64,000 bases of DNA from Trochalopteron elliotii (lineage: Eukaryota; Chordata; Aves; Passeriformes; Leiothrichidae): assembly GCA_024734555.1 (NCBI GenBank), contig JANPWX010000074.1:473122-537121 (forward strand). The letters are read 5' to 3'. A program made the position numbers and the translations under genes. The notes under the pieces are model-generated. The model had not been told where the DNA came from. It saw nothing but the letters and a program-made list of their open reading frames with translations, and ran no database searches. Positions 13,310 through 27,519 of this stretch are shown piece after piece (position 1 is the first letter of the stretch; every line of letters starts with the position of its first letter).

Positions 13310-14810
13310 GGGTTTTCCAAATGTATATGTTTGGTTTGCATTTTTTGTGTTATGTTAGCCAGCTGCTCAACTTTTGCAGTACTTAAAAGTAGAAGAGAAT
13401 GCACTGGATTAAAAAAACAAAAAAATCAAGTTTCCAAATATTAAATATGACCCTTCAGTCATTTTTTTCACAAAACTCAAATTGTGGACTAAATGCAAGT
13501 GAAGAGGATCCCTTTAAATTGCCCTTGAAATTTTAAGAGTTGTCATTACTGTTCAAGAACATATTGAAAAACAGCAATTCAGACATATGGCAAAATAGCT
13601 GTCTGCTTTCCAAAACCATCTCTTTATAAATATTTGCAAGAAGTGCAATAGCTTTTAAAGTGCTTTAGAGAGCAATAGATGGAAAAATTGAAGAGCTTGT
13701 CATTCATCGGTGGCCTGGACTGTGTTTGATATGGCAAAGAATTGACAATTTGTAGCTACACATTAGCTGTAAACTGTAATGGCAACAATAAGACAAATAC
13801 TGTTAATTAAACTGACTCTTTTTCAGCTTTCTTGTCAGTCTTTTTTCCCCAAATCCTCCCAGTGTATTGCAACTCCTTCCCACATAAATCTCTGTTCAAA
13901 CCTGCCAACAACTCATCTCTTATTTTATGTTCCATCCTAAATCACACTTTTCTGATCAACAAGTTTTTGTGTGTGTGAAATGATTTTGTTTGTGAAGCTG
14001 TTGGAGATCTTGTCACTGTTCTGACTCAGGAGGCAAAAATTAATTGAGCTCTTTTGAATTCTTGGGGAGAGAAAAACCATTCCCCTCAGTGTCCCAGCCA
14101 GTGATCTCTCTGGTCTTATCCAGTCATCACAGTGCAAGTTCTTAAGTAGGGAAATGCTCACTGAAATCATTATTAGTGTTGATTGGGGGTCCTCACTCAA
14201 ATTCACATGCATGTCTGCTCATGTGCCCTTCAACCTAAAAATTATACAGGACTTACCTTTTGATTTCTCAATTTCTGATAAAGAAATGAACTTTTTTACT
14301 TTTATGGTAACTTCCTCCTTATGAAAGGAATAGTTCAATTTAAATGGGAATTTAAAGAAAAAAAAAAAACAAAACGGTTTCTACAGTTGCATGTATGTTC
14401 TCATGAAGGTCAATAAGCAGAAATGCTACATCATGGGGCATCACTTCTCCAGTCAGAACGTTTGTACAGCCTGCGGGTAAGACTCTACAAACACTGCTGG
14501 GTTTTATCAAAAAAGGAATGGACAGTTGCCCTGCTCACTGAAAAATCCCCCAGACTGTCAGCTCCCAAACTAGGTCTTGGCACTCTGTGAAACCATGCTG
14601 GCCAGCATGGGCCAGAGCTATGCCAGGGAATGTGTTTGAACAGCTTGCACCATCATGGGATAGTGTGCAGGTCCAGGCTCTGGTGACATTTCGTTTACTA
14701 GGATAGACGTAGTCTTTGTCCCCTTTTCAACAAAGGACAGCCTGATACTGAAGTCATTACCCATTGGGCTGGGAGGACTAGGATCACTGCACGAACATTC
14801 CAGTGCTGGG

Positions 14811-14957
14811 ATGAGTGAAGTACAAGGAAAAGACTACATTTATTTACCTAGGGAGTTAGTAGTACACCGAGTTCTGGGCATGGACACAGATCACCCTCTG
14901 AGATGGGTTGCATATGTTGCTGATGAGAAGAAGATGGTCATTTGTGCAATTATCTGA
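14811..14957 (+). other. Unassigned 48-codon open frame
   Basis: ATG at 14811 to TGA at 14955. It starts MSEVQGKDYIYLPRELVVHR, continues VLGMDTDHPLRWVAYVADEKK and has protein-like composition. No family recognised. It could be a scrap of a retrotransposed gene or pure chance; flanking frames are closed. Confidence 0.2.
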
Positions 14958-16384
14958 ATCAGCAAGAGAAAGTATGATCCTGGCACTGTGGCAGGTTATA
15001 CCTGAGGTCTGGCAAGAGTGGCAGATGGTTTAGGGTTGGGGACAGGGCTCGGGCAAGGGAGATGTCACAAGGCACAACCACAGATTAATGAAACCAAATT
15101 CAGAAACAAACAGAAACCCTAGTGCTTCCTCAAATTCACAGGATTAAAACTCTCAATGAAGGGGAAGAGGAAGGTAAAATTCTCTAGAATAGGAAAATTC
15201 AGTGAACAAAAAATTCCCTTTGAGTACTGCAAAAGATAAAAGTTCTCAAACTTAGTCTTTTTTGTGCACACTTATTTATATGCATAATTATTTATAATTG
15301 CCCACCTAGACAATACCCTGTACCACTGAAGAGTAGGAGGGAACAGAGACTGTGGTGTAGTCATTGCTGCTCTTTGGAGGATACAACCTCCTGTCTACCA
15401 AACACATTTACCTTCAGCACCTGTCTCAGACTCTGAAGGAACTTGTAGAAAGTGGATCTGACTGTGATGTGGGTAGGTGGTGAGGTAGCAAATGCACTAA
15501 AAATAATTTAGGATATATCAAGGTCCGATTTCCAGATAATATAGTGAACTGAGATTAAATTCAAAGTTTCAGACATATTCCTAACCTGATAGTGCCTTCC
15601 TAATAAAAACAACCAGTATGCTTCTCTGGCAATGAATTCCTCTGTTCGTCCTGTCTGCAGTAAGAAGCTTTTCACCCTAACCCAGGACTATGATTATTTT
15701 TTTCTATCCTTATTGCAAGCCTGTAGAAAGTACATTGCTCTTAGAAGTTTATTTTTCTAATTATTTGATCCTGTCAAAATATTCTCTGATTTGCTATACT
15801 ATTTTTATGACTGTATTTCAAGTTTCCTTTTGATTCTCCAAGCAAATCAAAATATTCTGTTAGTCTTTGCAGTTCAATTCTTAGATAATTACTCAGGTGA
15901 TATATGCCTGAGCCTCCAACTAAAATGTAAGAGCTGAAAGGTATGTACTGTGCCTTGACCTTCCTTTTATAGCACTCAAACTACATGACTGCACACCCCA
16001 TTGTGCCATTCCTTTTTCTGTAACTGATCAGGCTGCAGAAAAAGACTGCCCCATTACATCCCTGACTCTTAAATGATGTAAAATACCTGTCCAAAAACGT
16101 TTTAGCCATTGCAAATCAAAAATAACCCTAGAGACATGATGAGGACTCAGGAGTCAGAATCACTTGTGCCCCACCAGTGATCCTGGCCAGACCACTTGGA
16201 TGCAGAGATCCAGGCCAAGAGGTGCTTCAAGTGCCTGTGTGTGTAGGAGCAGGAGCAAATGGAGTTCATGAGAGAATGAGTTTGAAGGGGTAAAATCAAC
16301 TCCTTTGACATTTTGTGGAAGAAATCACCTTCTTCTTCCTTGAGTTTTATTACATTTGTAACTTACATTTATTACATCCTGCAG

Positions 16385-16560
16385 TGCAGATCACAATGCA
16401 GTGCCACAGGAGCACTCTCTAACTCCTGCTGAGCACCTCACTAGTGCTGTGGCACCAGCTCAGGAGTCACTATCTTCTGTGGATGTCAGTAACCATGAAA
16501 TACAATACAGGAACACACTATCTCAGACAAGCTCAGGAGTGTCTCTTCCAGACGCTGTTA
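16385..16560 (+). pseudogene. Possible fossil K3-K4 linker and K4 first half
   Basis: After CCTGCAG a frame reads a Pro/Ala/Thr linker (SLTPAEHLTSAVAPAQE) and then IQYRNTLSQTSSG. This resembles the plasminogen K3-K4 linker followed by YRGT.S.T.SG of K4; cysteines are lost. The order after the other fossil exons fits, but the similarity is modest. Confidence 0.4.
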
Positions 16561-16859
16561 AGGCTAATTATTTTAGCTGCTGTATCTTGTTGATGTGGCT
16601 ACTCTGCTTTTTACTCCAGAGCAGACTTCAAAGCTCTCTTGGGTGAATCACATACTTGGCAGAGACAAGTAGAAGGAGCACAGGCACGATTATAAGGGAA
16701 GAAACACTGTCTGACTCAATACATTGTGTTTTCAGAAAAAAACTGACATTGTTCTGTAAAAATATTAAAAGTAATTAAAATAATTGAAGAATGAAATTAT
16801 GTTAAATGGAAGTCCAGAGTTAGCTCCTGTCTGTATCTAGAGCTTTTATGCCCTTATAA

Positions 16860-17662
16860 AATCACAGAATCATAGCATACGCTGAGCTGGAAGGGACCCA
16901 GCAGGATCATTGAGTCAAACTCCTGGCCAGGTGCAAGACACCCCAGAGTCACACCATGGGCCCTGAGAGTGTTGTCCAAAGGCTTCTTGAACTCTGTCAA
17001 GCTTAGTGCTGTGACCATAGCCCTGGAGAGCCTGTTCCAGTGCCCAGCCACCCTCTGGATGAAAAATCTTTTCCTCATATCCAACCTAAACCTCTCCAAT
17101 TCTGTTTCTAACCATTCCCTCAAGTCCTGTCACTGGTTACCATAGAAAAGAGGTCTGTACCTGCCCCTCCCCTCCCCCTTGTGAGGATGTTAAAGAACAC
17201 AGCAAGGTCTCCTGTCAGTCTCCGGTTCTCCAGACTCAATGAACCAAGTGACCTCAACTGCTTCTCATAAGTCCTCCCCTCAAGGCCCTTCAGCACCCTC
17301 ATGGCCCTTCTTCAGACACTCTCTCATAGCTTAATGTCATTTTTACATTGTGTTACTCAAAACTGCCCCCAGCACTGGAGGTGAGGCTGCCCCAGTGCAG
17401 AGCACAGCAGGACAATCCCCTCCCTTGCCCGGCTGGTGATGCTGTGCCTGATGCACCCCAGGACAGGGTTGGCCCTCCTGGCTGCCGGGGCACTGCTGGC
17501 TCATGTTCAACTTGCCAGTGACCAGGACCCCCAGGACGCTTCCTGCAACATTGCTCCCCAGTTTCTCATTCCCCAGTCTATACACACAGCCTGGGTTGCC
17601 CTGTCACACGTACAGAATCTGGCACTTGCCCTTGTTAAACTCATGACAACTGTGTGATAGAG
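16860..17662 (-). mobile_element. CR1 LINE fragment, 3' end
   Basis: AATCACAGAATCATAGC then GAGCTGGAAGGGACCCAGC at the start; later CTGCCCCAGTGCAGAGC, TTGCCCGGCTGGTGATG and a tail of degraded reverse-transcriptase region ending near CTTGTTAAACTCATG. 5'-truncated, antisense, inside the fossil PLG-like region. Confidence 0.92.
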
Positions 17663-18584
17663 AGAACTCTTCCCTGGCCAAAGTTCTGGATATGGTATTC
17701 ATTAGCCCTTGTACTGCTGTGTTTCATTCCACTTCTGTGTCTCCTTTTTGAACGTTACTGGTTCCTGATGTACTTTCACCAGCATAATTGCATTCTTTCT
17801 TCTTCAGGAAGACAGTGGAGAACCTTTAGTTATTTTTATCCAAGACAGCTTTGTATAAAATGCACCCACATCTTGGGATCTTGGTTGTGCCCTGCCAAAA
17901 AAACTTTCTGTCTTTGGACACTTCTTGGATTAATGAGGTGGGAGCCAACTGATCCTGGGAATGGACTGCCCTCTCCTGGACAGCAGTATGCATATTCAAA
18001 ATACAGGATTTCAATTGCTACAAAAAAAATTACATTAAAATCTAAGGAAAAAGAATCATCCATTACAAAATAAAATAAACTAGCATTCTAATAATTAGAC
18101 AAAGGGATGGTTTGTTCCCACCTTTCAGTATGCTCTGCATTTCAGGGCATTCTAAATAAAAACAGATGAAGCATCCATTTAAAACATCTCCTTCTCTGTG
18201 CAGCGGAATCTCACACCTATTTCAAGCTCTCATAAAGGTTGTATTTGCTCTGGGTCCTTTGGGCTCTCAGCCTTTTCGTTGACCTCCTGTATTATTAATG
18301 GCCATACTTCCATTTTTTTCTCAGGGACTCCCACAGGCTGTGAAGACATCAAGCTAAATTATGGGAGAGAGGTTCTCCATTGTCAGGCTTTGGCTGTAAA
18401 TACCTTTTAGACAGAAGTGTGTGGCTTTAGTAGTCTGCATCCTCTAGAACTTACCTAACAGCCATCACAGCAATTGACAAGCATGAGGATTATTTTCCCC
18501 TCCAAATGCCATACAGGCAAAAGAAAATAGTCAGCAAAGAAGCCTGTTTTAGAAGTTTCTTATGCTTGGTGACTGGCATGAGGT

Positions 18585-18645
18585 GTGGTTTTTTCAGGGT
18601 CTGATTCGGTGGAAATGGAAGGGACTTTTTCTTCAATTTTGTGTA
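18585..18645 (+). pseudogene. Possible fossil kringle second half
   Basis: GTGTGGTTTTTTCAGGG...ATTCGGTGGAAATGG reads W-F-F-Q-G-L-I-R-W-K-W, similar to [14 protein letters not shown] of K3/K4 with the cysteine lost and two codons missing. Short and uncertain; kept because it follows the other remnants in order. Confidence 0.25.
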
Positions 18646-18649
18646 TAGC

Positions 18650-21600
18650 AAATGCAGAACTGTCCCTGAGTCTCAGCACTGCAGGACACGAGATCCAGTA
18701 ACAGATGAAGTGTCCAGCACAAAGACTTCTCCATTGGGCAGGCTGAGGCAAGTCTTCAGAACTGTTGTTGACAACCAGTTACAGTGCAGAGTAAAAATGG
18801 TATCAGATCCTTAGTACTCACCTTGTCTCAGTGTGTACACACCAGAGATAGGATTTAACTACCCAAAAATAGATGATTAGGGTACTTAGAAATCTTCATG
18901 CTCTTGCCAGCAGAAAAGTTACAGGATATGAAGGAGACCCAGTTCTTTCTCAAGTGGCAGATGGAGCCCCATGAGAATTCCCTAGGGAATCTAAAATAGT
19001 AATAGATACTTTGCTTAAACAAGTCACTTTCCAGCTGTAAATATTCTGCCCTATGTGGAAATAACTTATATCACTGTGAGGCTGTGAAAAGTTGTTCCAT
19101 TATCTTTTAAGATACATGAATATGTTTTACTTCTCCATAATTTAAGACATGCAACAGAGGAAAAAGAAAACAAAGAAGTCATAATGCACTTGAGTCTTTG
19201 CCATGCAGTGTAATACTAGAGAACCATCAAATCTCAGTATAGTTATTTTAATATTTTGTTTTGCACTGGCACATTCATTCTTCAGTGGCTTATTCCAATG
19301 ACAGTTGTCCCTGTATACAAACAATATCTCTGCCAAAATGCAAGGAGCCTTGCTTTTCTTTCTGAGAACATAATGAAGCATCATCTTTAATAAGAAGACT
19401 GACAAACTGTCTAGAAATGTTAATATGCCCAAAAAAATCATCTGTATTCATAGCCCCAGGAGTAATTTTTACCCTATGTTTAAGTAACTACTACTCTGGA
19501 CTAGATTCAAATATCTATTGCACAAGACTTTCATCCTCTTGATCTTCTCCTTGGAGAACACAGAATAGTTAAAAATAATTTTTTTAACTTTTCACTGAGA
19601 GGTAAATTTTGCTGTTTGTAACATTAACTTACTATTTTTAAAAAGCATTTTTTGTTAATTCCTCTGTAGAGTCACAAAGATATCAAAAGCCAGCCTGACT
19701 CCTTTTTTGATTCTTCAGCGTCTGGTTTGTAAATTCTGATGGCCAAATTTTTTTTGCATACAATGATATGTATGGACAGAAGTGCACTGTTTCATTGCAG
19801 TTCTAAACCCAGGTTAGCTGTACAGTATTATCAGTTAAGAGGTTGCTGTCTTTTATCCAGTGTCCTCGTTTGCTGCTTCTGCTTCAGTTCAGTAGAGCTG
19901 AAAAAGCTTTTGAGCAAATGCTTTGGTTATTTCCCACATTGCATATTCTGTACAGATGAAAAAGAGCAACTGAATAGCTATTCCCTAAAAATATGTATAG
20001 GGTTTATTTATTATAATAATGCACATTTGTAGACTAGAAAAGCATAGGACAGGTATTAATATCTAGAATGGTTTTCAAAGAGAATAAAACCCTAACAGGT
20101 GTTAACATCTTGGCAAGAGCCAAGCAGATGTTATGTATCAGAGAGAACACCAGTGCAACAGTTCACTTTCTGACTGAATACCAAACTTGCAGTTTTATCA
20201 TTAAAGATTCCACTTTACACATGTAATATGCATTAGAGGATATACTCAGGAGACTTTCATTATCTTATTTGGTTGGATAATACTGTACTTTCAGGACTCC
20301 TATTATTAGAAGAGTAACAGTAATTCAAAATTAATTTTGCAAGTGTCTTGACTTCATTATCTCAAAAAGATGCAAGACTAAAAGTTCTCTTATTACTTGA
20401 CTTATAAAGCTTTCAAACTGAAGGCATTAAGGCATTACAAAATTAAATATCTATATCACTCCCCTAAAAATATCACTGCTCTTTCATCTTAATCACTACA
20501 CACTTAGTGTCTATGGTTTCACTCATGCTGTGCTTAATAACCTTACATGTACATAACAGAAACTGATAAAACTTTTAACTAGGCCCTTCAAAAACTTACC
20601 TTTTTTCTATGTTGATTTTCCCTGCCATTTTTACTTTAAATAACAAAGACTAACAGGGCATAGATATATCTTTTTACTTCTCATATGAAAATCCTATAAA
20701 ATGGGGAGCTAGAGGACAGAGGGATAAAAACCCAAACAACTCAAATAAACAAAAAATACTTTGAAAACCAGAAGAATATGATAAAGGATGATTTATTTAC
20801 CCAGGCAGTTTTTATTATCAGTATTTACAATTCAGTAGACAATTAGATTATTTTAAGACTACTAATCTGATTTGGGTTTCTGTGATTTTTTGCACACTGT
20901 TTTATCTTCAGGGATGGTGCATTCTGTTATTATAGCCTACACACTTCTCTGCTATACACTGGTTTAGAAGGCATAAGTTGCATAAATTTATATGCAACTT
21001 TTGATCTATAATCAGAAATATCTGGCATGACAGGTAATATATTAAGGATTTTATGCTTTCCCAGTAAAACCTTTCTCTATGGTAGGGGTACAGATACTAT
21101 ACCATCAGTAACTAGTTTAATTATTAATTCTTAAACTTCTTTGCTGCATCATCAATCTCACCCTTGCCTGAGTTTTCTAACTGAAAACTAATTTGAACTA
21201 AGTTTTCTAATATATCATGGTTTTAAACGTGAAACATACAAATATTTGCAATAATCATTTACAAAAGTTGTTGGTGGCTTTTTATATAATCAAACTTTTT
21301 TTAAAAAGAACTGATTTCTTTATGCCAGCTACTGTACAAGAGTCAAAAAATTGTTCAAAATGCTGTTTTGCTCTTAAACAGAAATTTTGTGGAATTAGCC
21401 TCTTTCAACCAGATGTTTTTGTTTAAAAAAATTTTGTATTAAATCCAGTCAGCAGTATGGTGTTCTGTGTGTGAGATGCCTTGCATTAGGGAGAACATAA
21501 GAATCTGTTACAAGTCCTGCTTTTCTTAGAGGATTAATGGAAAAAAATAATAATTTAAAACAACATTACAATATTTCTAGATTATGTGTAATTCCAGGAT

Positions 21601-24600
21601 CATATAAAACATATTGACCTCTGCATATTTATTATAAAATGGAATTGGTTAGCTAGGTCATATTTTAGAATTCTGACTAAGCTTGTACAAAAAGATTTTC
21701 TTCAAAGTAAATAGAAAGCTCTTGCAGTGTGTGTGAACCAACCTGCTCTGACTCACCCCTGTGTATCTCTTGATTCTCCTGCTACTTCATTTATTGGCCC
21801 AACCTATTTTTACAGCTGGCATGGCTGTAAAAATTAGATGAGCTTTAAAGCCCAAGGAAGGACTTGTGTGCACAAAACTTGTCTCATTTTTTCAACTGTA
21901 ATAGTTGATCTAAGAAAAAAATATTAAGTCCACCTATAAATCTTGTCTTGTCCGTGTTCTTGAACCACCACTACAGCATGAACAAGCAAATAAAAAGTCT
22001 TTTCCACATTTATTTGCAAGGGGTGGAACCCTGAGAATCAAAGGATTCTCATTCCTCGAAATGATTCCCGCATCTTCAGAAGATTAACTGAATGGATAGA
22101 TTTTTTTCCACCTTCATTGTTCTCATGCAGTTAAGGTGACAAAAATACCCAAAAGTAGATGTAGTTACTGAAGAGCTCACAGTAATGCAGGTGCTGGCTG
22201 TGCCCTGCCCAGCATAAGTTGCACTTCTATGTACATTCTTTACTCCTAAAGCCCTGCTTTTATGGATGTTTTTACTGATGTTGGGTATCTAAGCTTTCTG
22301 AAGAAAGATACCTGGTCTTAGCTTATCTATGACTTTTTGCTTAAGATGTACCTAGATAAATTGCTAATCTGACCACTAAAAGCGTGTACCATAAAAGTGG
22401 ATGAAAAAGCCCGGTTTTTGCTCAGAGTGAGGAACAATTTGTTAAACAAGCCACACAGCTGAGCTGTTGAATTTTAAATAGTGTTCAGATCCAGCTGCAT
22501 GCTCTATTTGCCAGACATATTATCATAGCAATACCAAATACCCTTGACTGTGAACAAAAGTATAGACGCTGCTTTAGTAGCAGCCCTCTTTTCTCCCTTC
22601 TTCCAGCAGTAGGTATGGCTGTTGAAAGAAAAGATATTTTTCAAACATAAGCAAGAGTTTATCTCCCTGTGAAAAGGATGATTAAAGCTAGTATGCTTTC
22701 TGGAAGGATTCCCAAGATGGACAGCTAAATTCATTTCTAGCTCACCAGATCAAGTGGGCTTGTTTTGCATTGTTAATGAGAAGCCCAGCTGGAGAATAGA
22801 AATCACATTTGCACAACGTCTCTGAACATCAAGGCCTCTTTCCCAGGGTACCTAAGTATGCATTGAGTTTGCAAATGTTGGGCTAAATCTTAAAAAGGCA
22901 TTTGCAAGTCCCTAAATCTGCGAGTTTTGTAGATGGTTGAGGGGTTGCACTGCTTTCTTTATCCTTTACTGATCATTCTGCCCCTGGATGTGTTCTTACA
23001 TATGGAGGTTTGATTGCAGGGGAATAGGAAACGAAAATATTTTCTGTAACTGTCCAAAGGGACATTTTCTGGACCTGTCCTACCTTTAGGTAGGTAGATC
23101 TCTCTTCGCTCTTACAACAGGCAGCCAACTTAGACCCTTTTATACACAAATACCTCCTCCTATTGTCTCTAGCCAAGAAGCAACAGAGCTAAAGACTGTA
23201 TTGTTTCAGTCTCTCCTGTGAAAAAAAGCAGCGTCTCAAGAAACAAATCTGCATAATCTGACAGCCTGAAACTCCAGCAGCAGAGGAGAAGCAAGAGGAG
23301 AACCTGGGCAACAGCTGCACAGAGGACAGAGGATCGTGGTGCCAAGAAGTTGTTTGCTAACTCATCAGGGAAGAACGTGGCATGACCTTACATCAGAAAA
23401 GGGAAGAGTATAAAAATAGTTCATTACAGCACAGATTGGCCAGCATGCCCTAATATAAAGGGCAGTAGCTTCTGCTGTAGGAATTTATTGTCAAATAAAA
23501 TTGTTTCCAAGGAAAATAAGCCTGTTATTAAAAGGAACTATATCTAAAAGCATGTATTCTAGAGTGGTTTTAAAGGTGAAATAGTTTCAGCTCTTGTGAT
23601 TTCCTAAAAAATTATCCTTTACAGGAAAGAGAATACTATTTTTTTTTTCTAGAAAGTCTAGTTGCCAACAACACAAGCTGAGTCTCAGATTTGCTGGTGA
23701 GCAGAAGCAGAAGACATCAGACATCACTCTTAGTTACAATTGGACAAACAGTATATTGTCTTCATTTTGCCAGACAACATTAGTTCCTACCCCTGCACTC
23801 AGTTGGCTGCTGGCAGTCCATTTAAGTTAAATGTATGTTACCATTGCACTTGTTTGGTATTTATTTTGTGCTGGTGAATCTCAGTCACTGCCAAGTGACC
23901 TGTGACAGCATATGCAGCTGATCACTATCACGTCTCTCAGGGAGAAAGGAGAGGTTTGGGTGGGAAGCCTTCTTCTCAGATGAGAAGGAATGAGATTTCC
24001 CTCCCAGGGAAGCTTAGTTTAGGACAGAAAAATAAACTGTGACATAATACCTGAGAAATACGAAAGAAACAAGGTGAAGGTAGAGCTATGTAGCCTATAC
24101 AATGTGCATGTAAAATATTGTCCAGCATTGTAGCTTGTTTTGTTCTTATGGTCTTATACTTTTGACATTTACTTGAAACCAAATAAAACATGTACTAATA
24201 GATGTCCTAGCAGATTTTTATCTCTTTGCTCAGTGAAATGTCTCCACAAAATGAGTAAGTTCTTCCCAAGGGCTGTAAGAGGTGATTGCACCAGTTTTTC
24301 CCTGTGTCAGTCCAGGTCCCTGCCCAGCACCATTCAGGAGAAGTCACAGTAGACGTAAGTACAGAAAAAATCAGGAGAAAAGGTCCTTGTTGGGGATGCA
24401 TTTGTGTGAGTAAAGGTAAGAGGCAGTCAGGTGTTCTGAACTTTCAGTTTCGCCACTGAATGAAACTGCATTTGCAGATTTTTCTCTACAGAAATGCCTC
24501 CGACCTTGGACTCTTTCTTACAGAGCTAAATGGCAGGTCAGTCTAGGGAGAAGTACAGAGGAGAGAGATGATTGAGTGTTGGCATGGGTGCAAGATGGAG

Positions 24601-27182
24601 AGAAATAAACTCCTGTTTTCTCAGTTCCCTGTCCTGTAGTTGTCAGGCACCATGAGCCCTGCCTGTCCCTGTCCAGGCATGGTCCAGGACACCGTGTCAG
24701 CCCTGACTGACACACGGTGCTGCAGCAGAGCTGGTCTCCAGCTCCCCACAGCCCTCACCAGCCATGGGCCCCACAAAGCCAGGCTCACCTGCACACCCTC
24801 AGCCCATCCCCAACCCCAGGGATGTTCCAAATGCCCAGTGCTGGGGCTGCCCTGGTGTCCCCCAGCTCCTGCTCCTATTAAAGGTGGGACAGGCCCATGA
24901 GGAGTTCCTTAGGGAGCAAAACTGTTTTCTCCACGGTCCTCGCACCAGAAAAGGGTTTGTGCCTTGCTGTTTGACTCCCTGCTCCCACCTTGGTTGTCTG
25001 CAGCCATGATCCCTGCAGGAGCCAAAGCACAAGAAGTGGCTGTCTGGCTCAGGCAGCCCCCAGCACAGCCTTCTCCCGGCTGGCTGCGCTGAGGCCTTCA
25101 CGCTCTGCAGGAGCTGCCATGCTCCCTGTCTGAGAATGTGTCACAGCAGGGGTAGGAGGCCTGCTTGTGTAAAGTCATCCTGGGACAGACTTTTTTATGA
25201 ACTGAATTTCTGGAAGTGAGCCCTTAGCCCAAGGTTTACCATCTGCCAGGAGGGGATTTGTCATCTAACATGTCAGAGCACCAGCAGGTCTCTGGCTTTG
25301 TCTGCAGCTACAATGGAGATGCTTGAGGACACTTGTGGGAGAAGGATAGACAAGAAAAACACAGTGAACACCAGGGATGCAGCCCTGGCAGCCCTTCTTG
25401 CATTGCTTGTGTGAAAGCTTTGCTGGGATAAGGAGCAGCATGGCTGGTACAACTGGAGCACAAGTGAAGAGTCTCCGGCCCCATGTCTCAGGAGTGGCCA
25501 TTAGACTGTGGCTCTGTAGAGACACTGAACAGTCATCACAATAATGTCAGCTCAGATACTTGTTATCAAACAGCTTTTTGAGGCACTACCATCATATGCC
25601 TGCTTGCTTTAGCAGTGCTGATATTTATCATTAATATGGAATTAATATGAATAATTTATATTATATTAAATATGTGTATTATTTATGTGTGTTTTGCTTG
25701 AGATGTTCTGAATATTCTTCAAACTTAGTATTGTGTCCAGTTGTCTGAAGGCATTTCAAAAAAACCTGCCATTATATTTGCTATATTATGTAAACCTAAG
25801 CCATCCATGCAGAGGAACTAGTAGAAACTATGAGGCTTGTAGTATTCTGGGTTATTTTTTTGCAATTCTGCTATTTGATGCCTTGCTAATTTCCCACACA
25901 CAGTAAGATATGAAAGAAATATACTAAGGCAAAACCCTTTAGGTTAGACATAGGAAAGCCTTTAACAGTAAGGATAGTTGTTAGCTGCTTTCCTGAGAAG
26001 GGTGTCCTGTGAAGTTTTTAACCTGGGTTCGTTCAAGCAGCAATCAGGAAGGATATCATAGAGTTGATTCTGTTTAAGGGAAGGGAGAGTGATTAGGTGG
26101 CTTCTGGGGGCTCATTTCTACTTCAGTTGGTATAGGAAAGGGCACAAACTTGGGTATATGCACTACATTTCAAATTAAAGATTCAGTTGTTGGTATCCAC
26201 ATGCAGGGGAAAAAAATACAAGAACAAACCATAGCAGGAGGAAATGAGCTCTAGGCCTGCACCTCAAACCCTCCTCAAAGGTAAAAAGCTATAGAGATGT
26301 TTAGTTTTGGAAGGACTTAGGCCTGGACAACCAGCTGTTTATGACTCTGGACAAGGGCATCATTTCTCTGAGTACACTCCATGAGAATATTCAGTTCTTT
26401 GGGTGGATCTCAATCATACACCAATATGTTAGGGTCATATAAACTGAAGCGAATTATCAGTCTCTTATTTAGCAAGGTCATTTTAGTCAAGATGTTTTCA
26501 TAAAGCATTTTATTATCTGATAATTCATTATCCAGCTATTCCAAGTAAAGAGCTTTCAGTGGTGCTGGGAGTGTGCTGGTAATGCCTGTGGGGCTGATGC
26601 TGAGCAGCTGGGTGTGTGAGAGCCTGAGGGAGGAAAGCAGCTGCTGGGTGGGAGCCAGAGCCCGGTTTGGTGGATGCCAGCAGGACACAAAGTCTCCCTC
26701 ATCAGCTGCAGAACTGGCAGAGGCCACGGATCAGGCCTAAACAAGTCTGACTTTTGTTTCTCATCATAGCTGGGGGGCACCCCAGCTGAAAACAACAGAG
26801 CTGTCAAGGTGAGGCAACTCCAGAAGTTGCAATTATGTTGTGAAAAGCAGGGGCAAACCAACTGTGCTTGGTGTGCCCCCGGGGCAGAGGAAGCTGTCAC
26901 TTAAATGAAATTATGTTGCTTCTAGGCTCATACTGGAGACGTCTTGAGAAAGGAGATTTCTGTGCATTCCCAGAGTGATTTGGAAAAGATTTTTCTTTCT
27001 TTGAAGGGAGTTATTCTGATCAGTCAGTCTTCCTGGGGCAAGGATTCAGTGTGCTGTACTTTTCCCAAAGGAAACCAAAGTGCTCTAAGAGGTGACCCAC
27101 AGCACAGAACTGCAGCGTGCCAGCTGAGCAGAGCATGTAGATATAACTAAGGCACAGTGTTGTGGGAATGTGAGTATTTCAA
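18650..27182. other. Long gene-poor stretch
   Basis: AT-rich, no exons recognised. Two GC-richer islands (24.6-25.5 kb and 26.55-26.9 kb) have open frames on several strands but no domain or intact splice structure. If the fossil PLG-like copy once had a protease part it should lie here, but I found no trace by eye. Confidence 0.45.
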
Positions 27183-27242
27183 GAATCACAGAATATTCTG
27201 AGTTGAAAGGGACCCACAAGGGTCATCAAGCCCAACTCTTAA
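27183..27242 (-). mobile_element. CR1 3'-end scrap
   Basis: GAATCACAGAATATTCTGAG and TTGAAAGGGACCCACAAGGG mark about 60 bp of a CR1 3' end, cut off after CCAACTCTT. Confidence 0.85.
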
Positions 27243-27519
27243 GTGAATGTGTCTGGAATTCTGGAAATGCATTTCTTCTCTTCGTGTAAGCTGAAAGTGT
27301 ATCAGTGGAGAAGGAAGACAGAAGGTGCAAAAGCCATTCTAGAGAGAATGAAGCATTTATTGGTAATGGCTTATGGAGAGTTGCTCTATAGCTATGCTGA
27401 GGAATTGTTTAAGTGTCACAAATCTCATTCACAGAATGAGAAGAAAAAGGCAATGAAAAGGATTATTGAGTTCAACCATCATGGCGTAAAAAAAGGTACA
27501 GATCTAAAATGTCTGTAAA

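Noticed and set aside
18316..18410. Acceptor-like CTCAG followed by GGACTCCCACAGGCTGTGAAG resembling a K2 or K5 first half
   Set aside because: Only the first 10-15 bases align; CQALAV is suggestive but could be chance.
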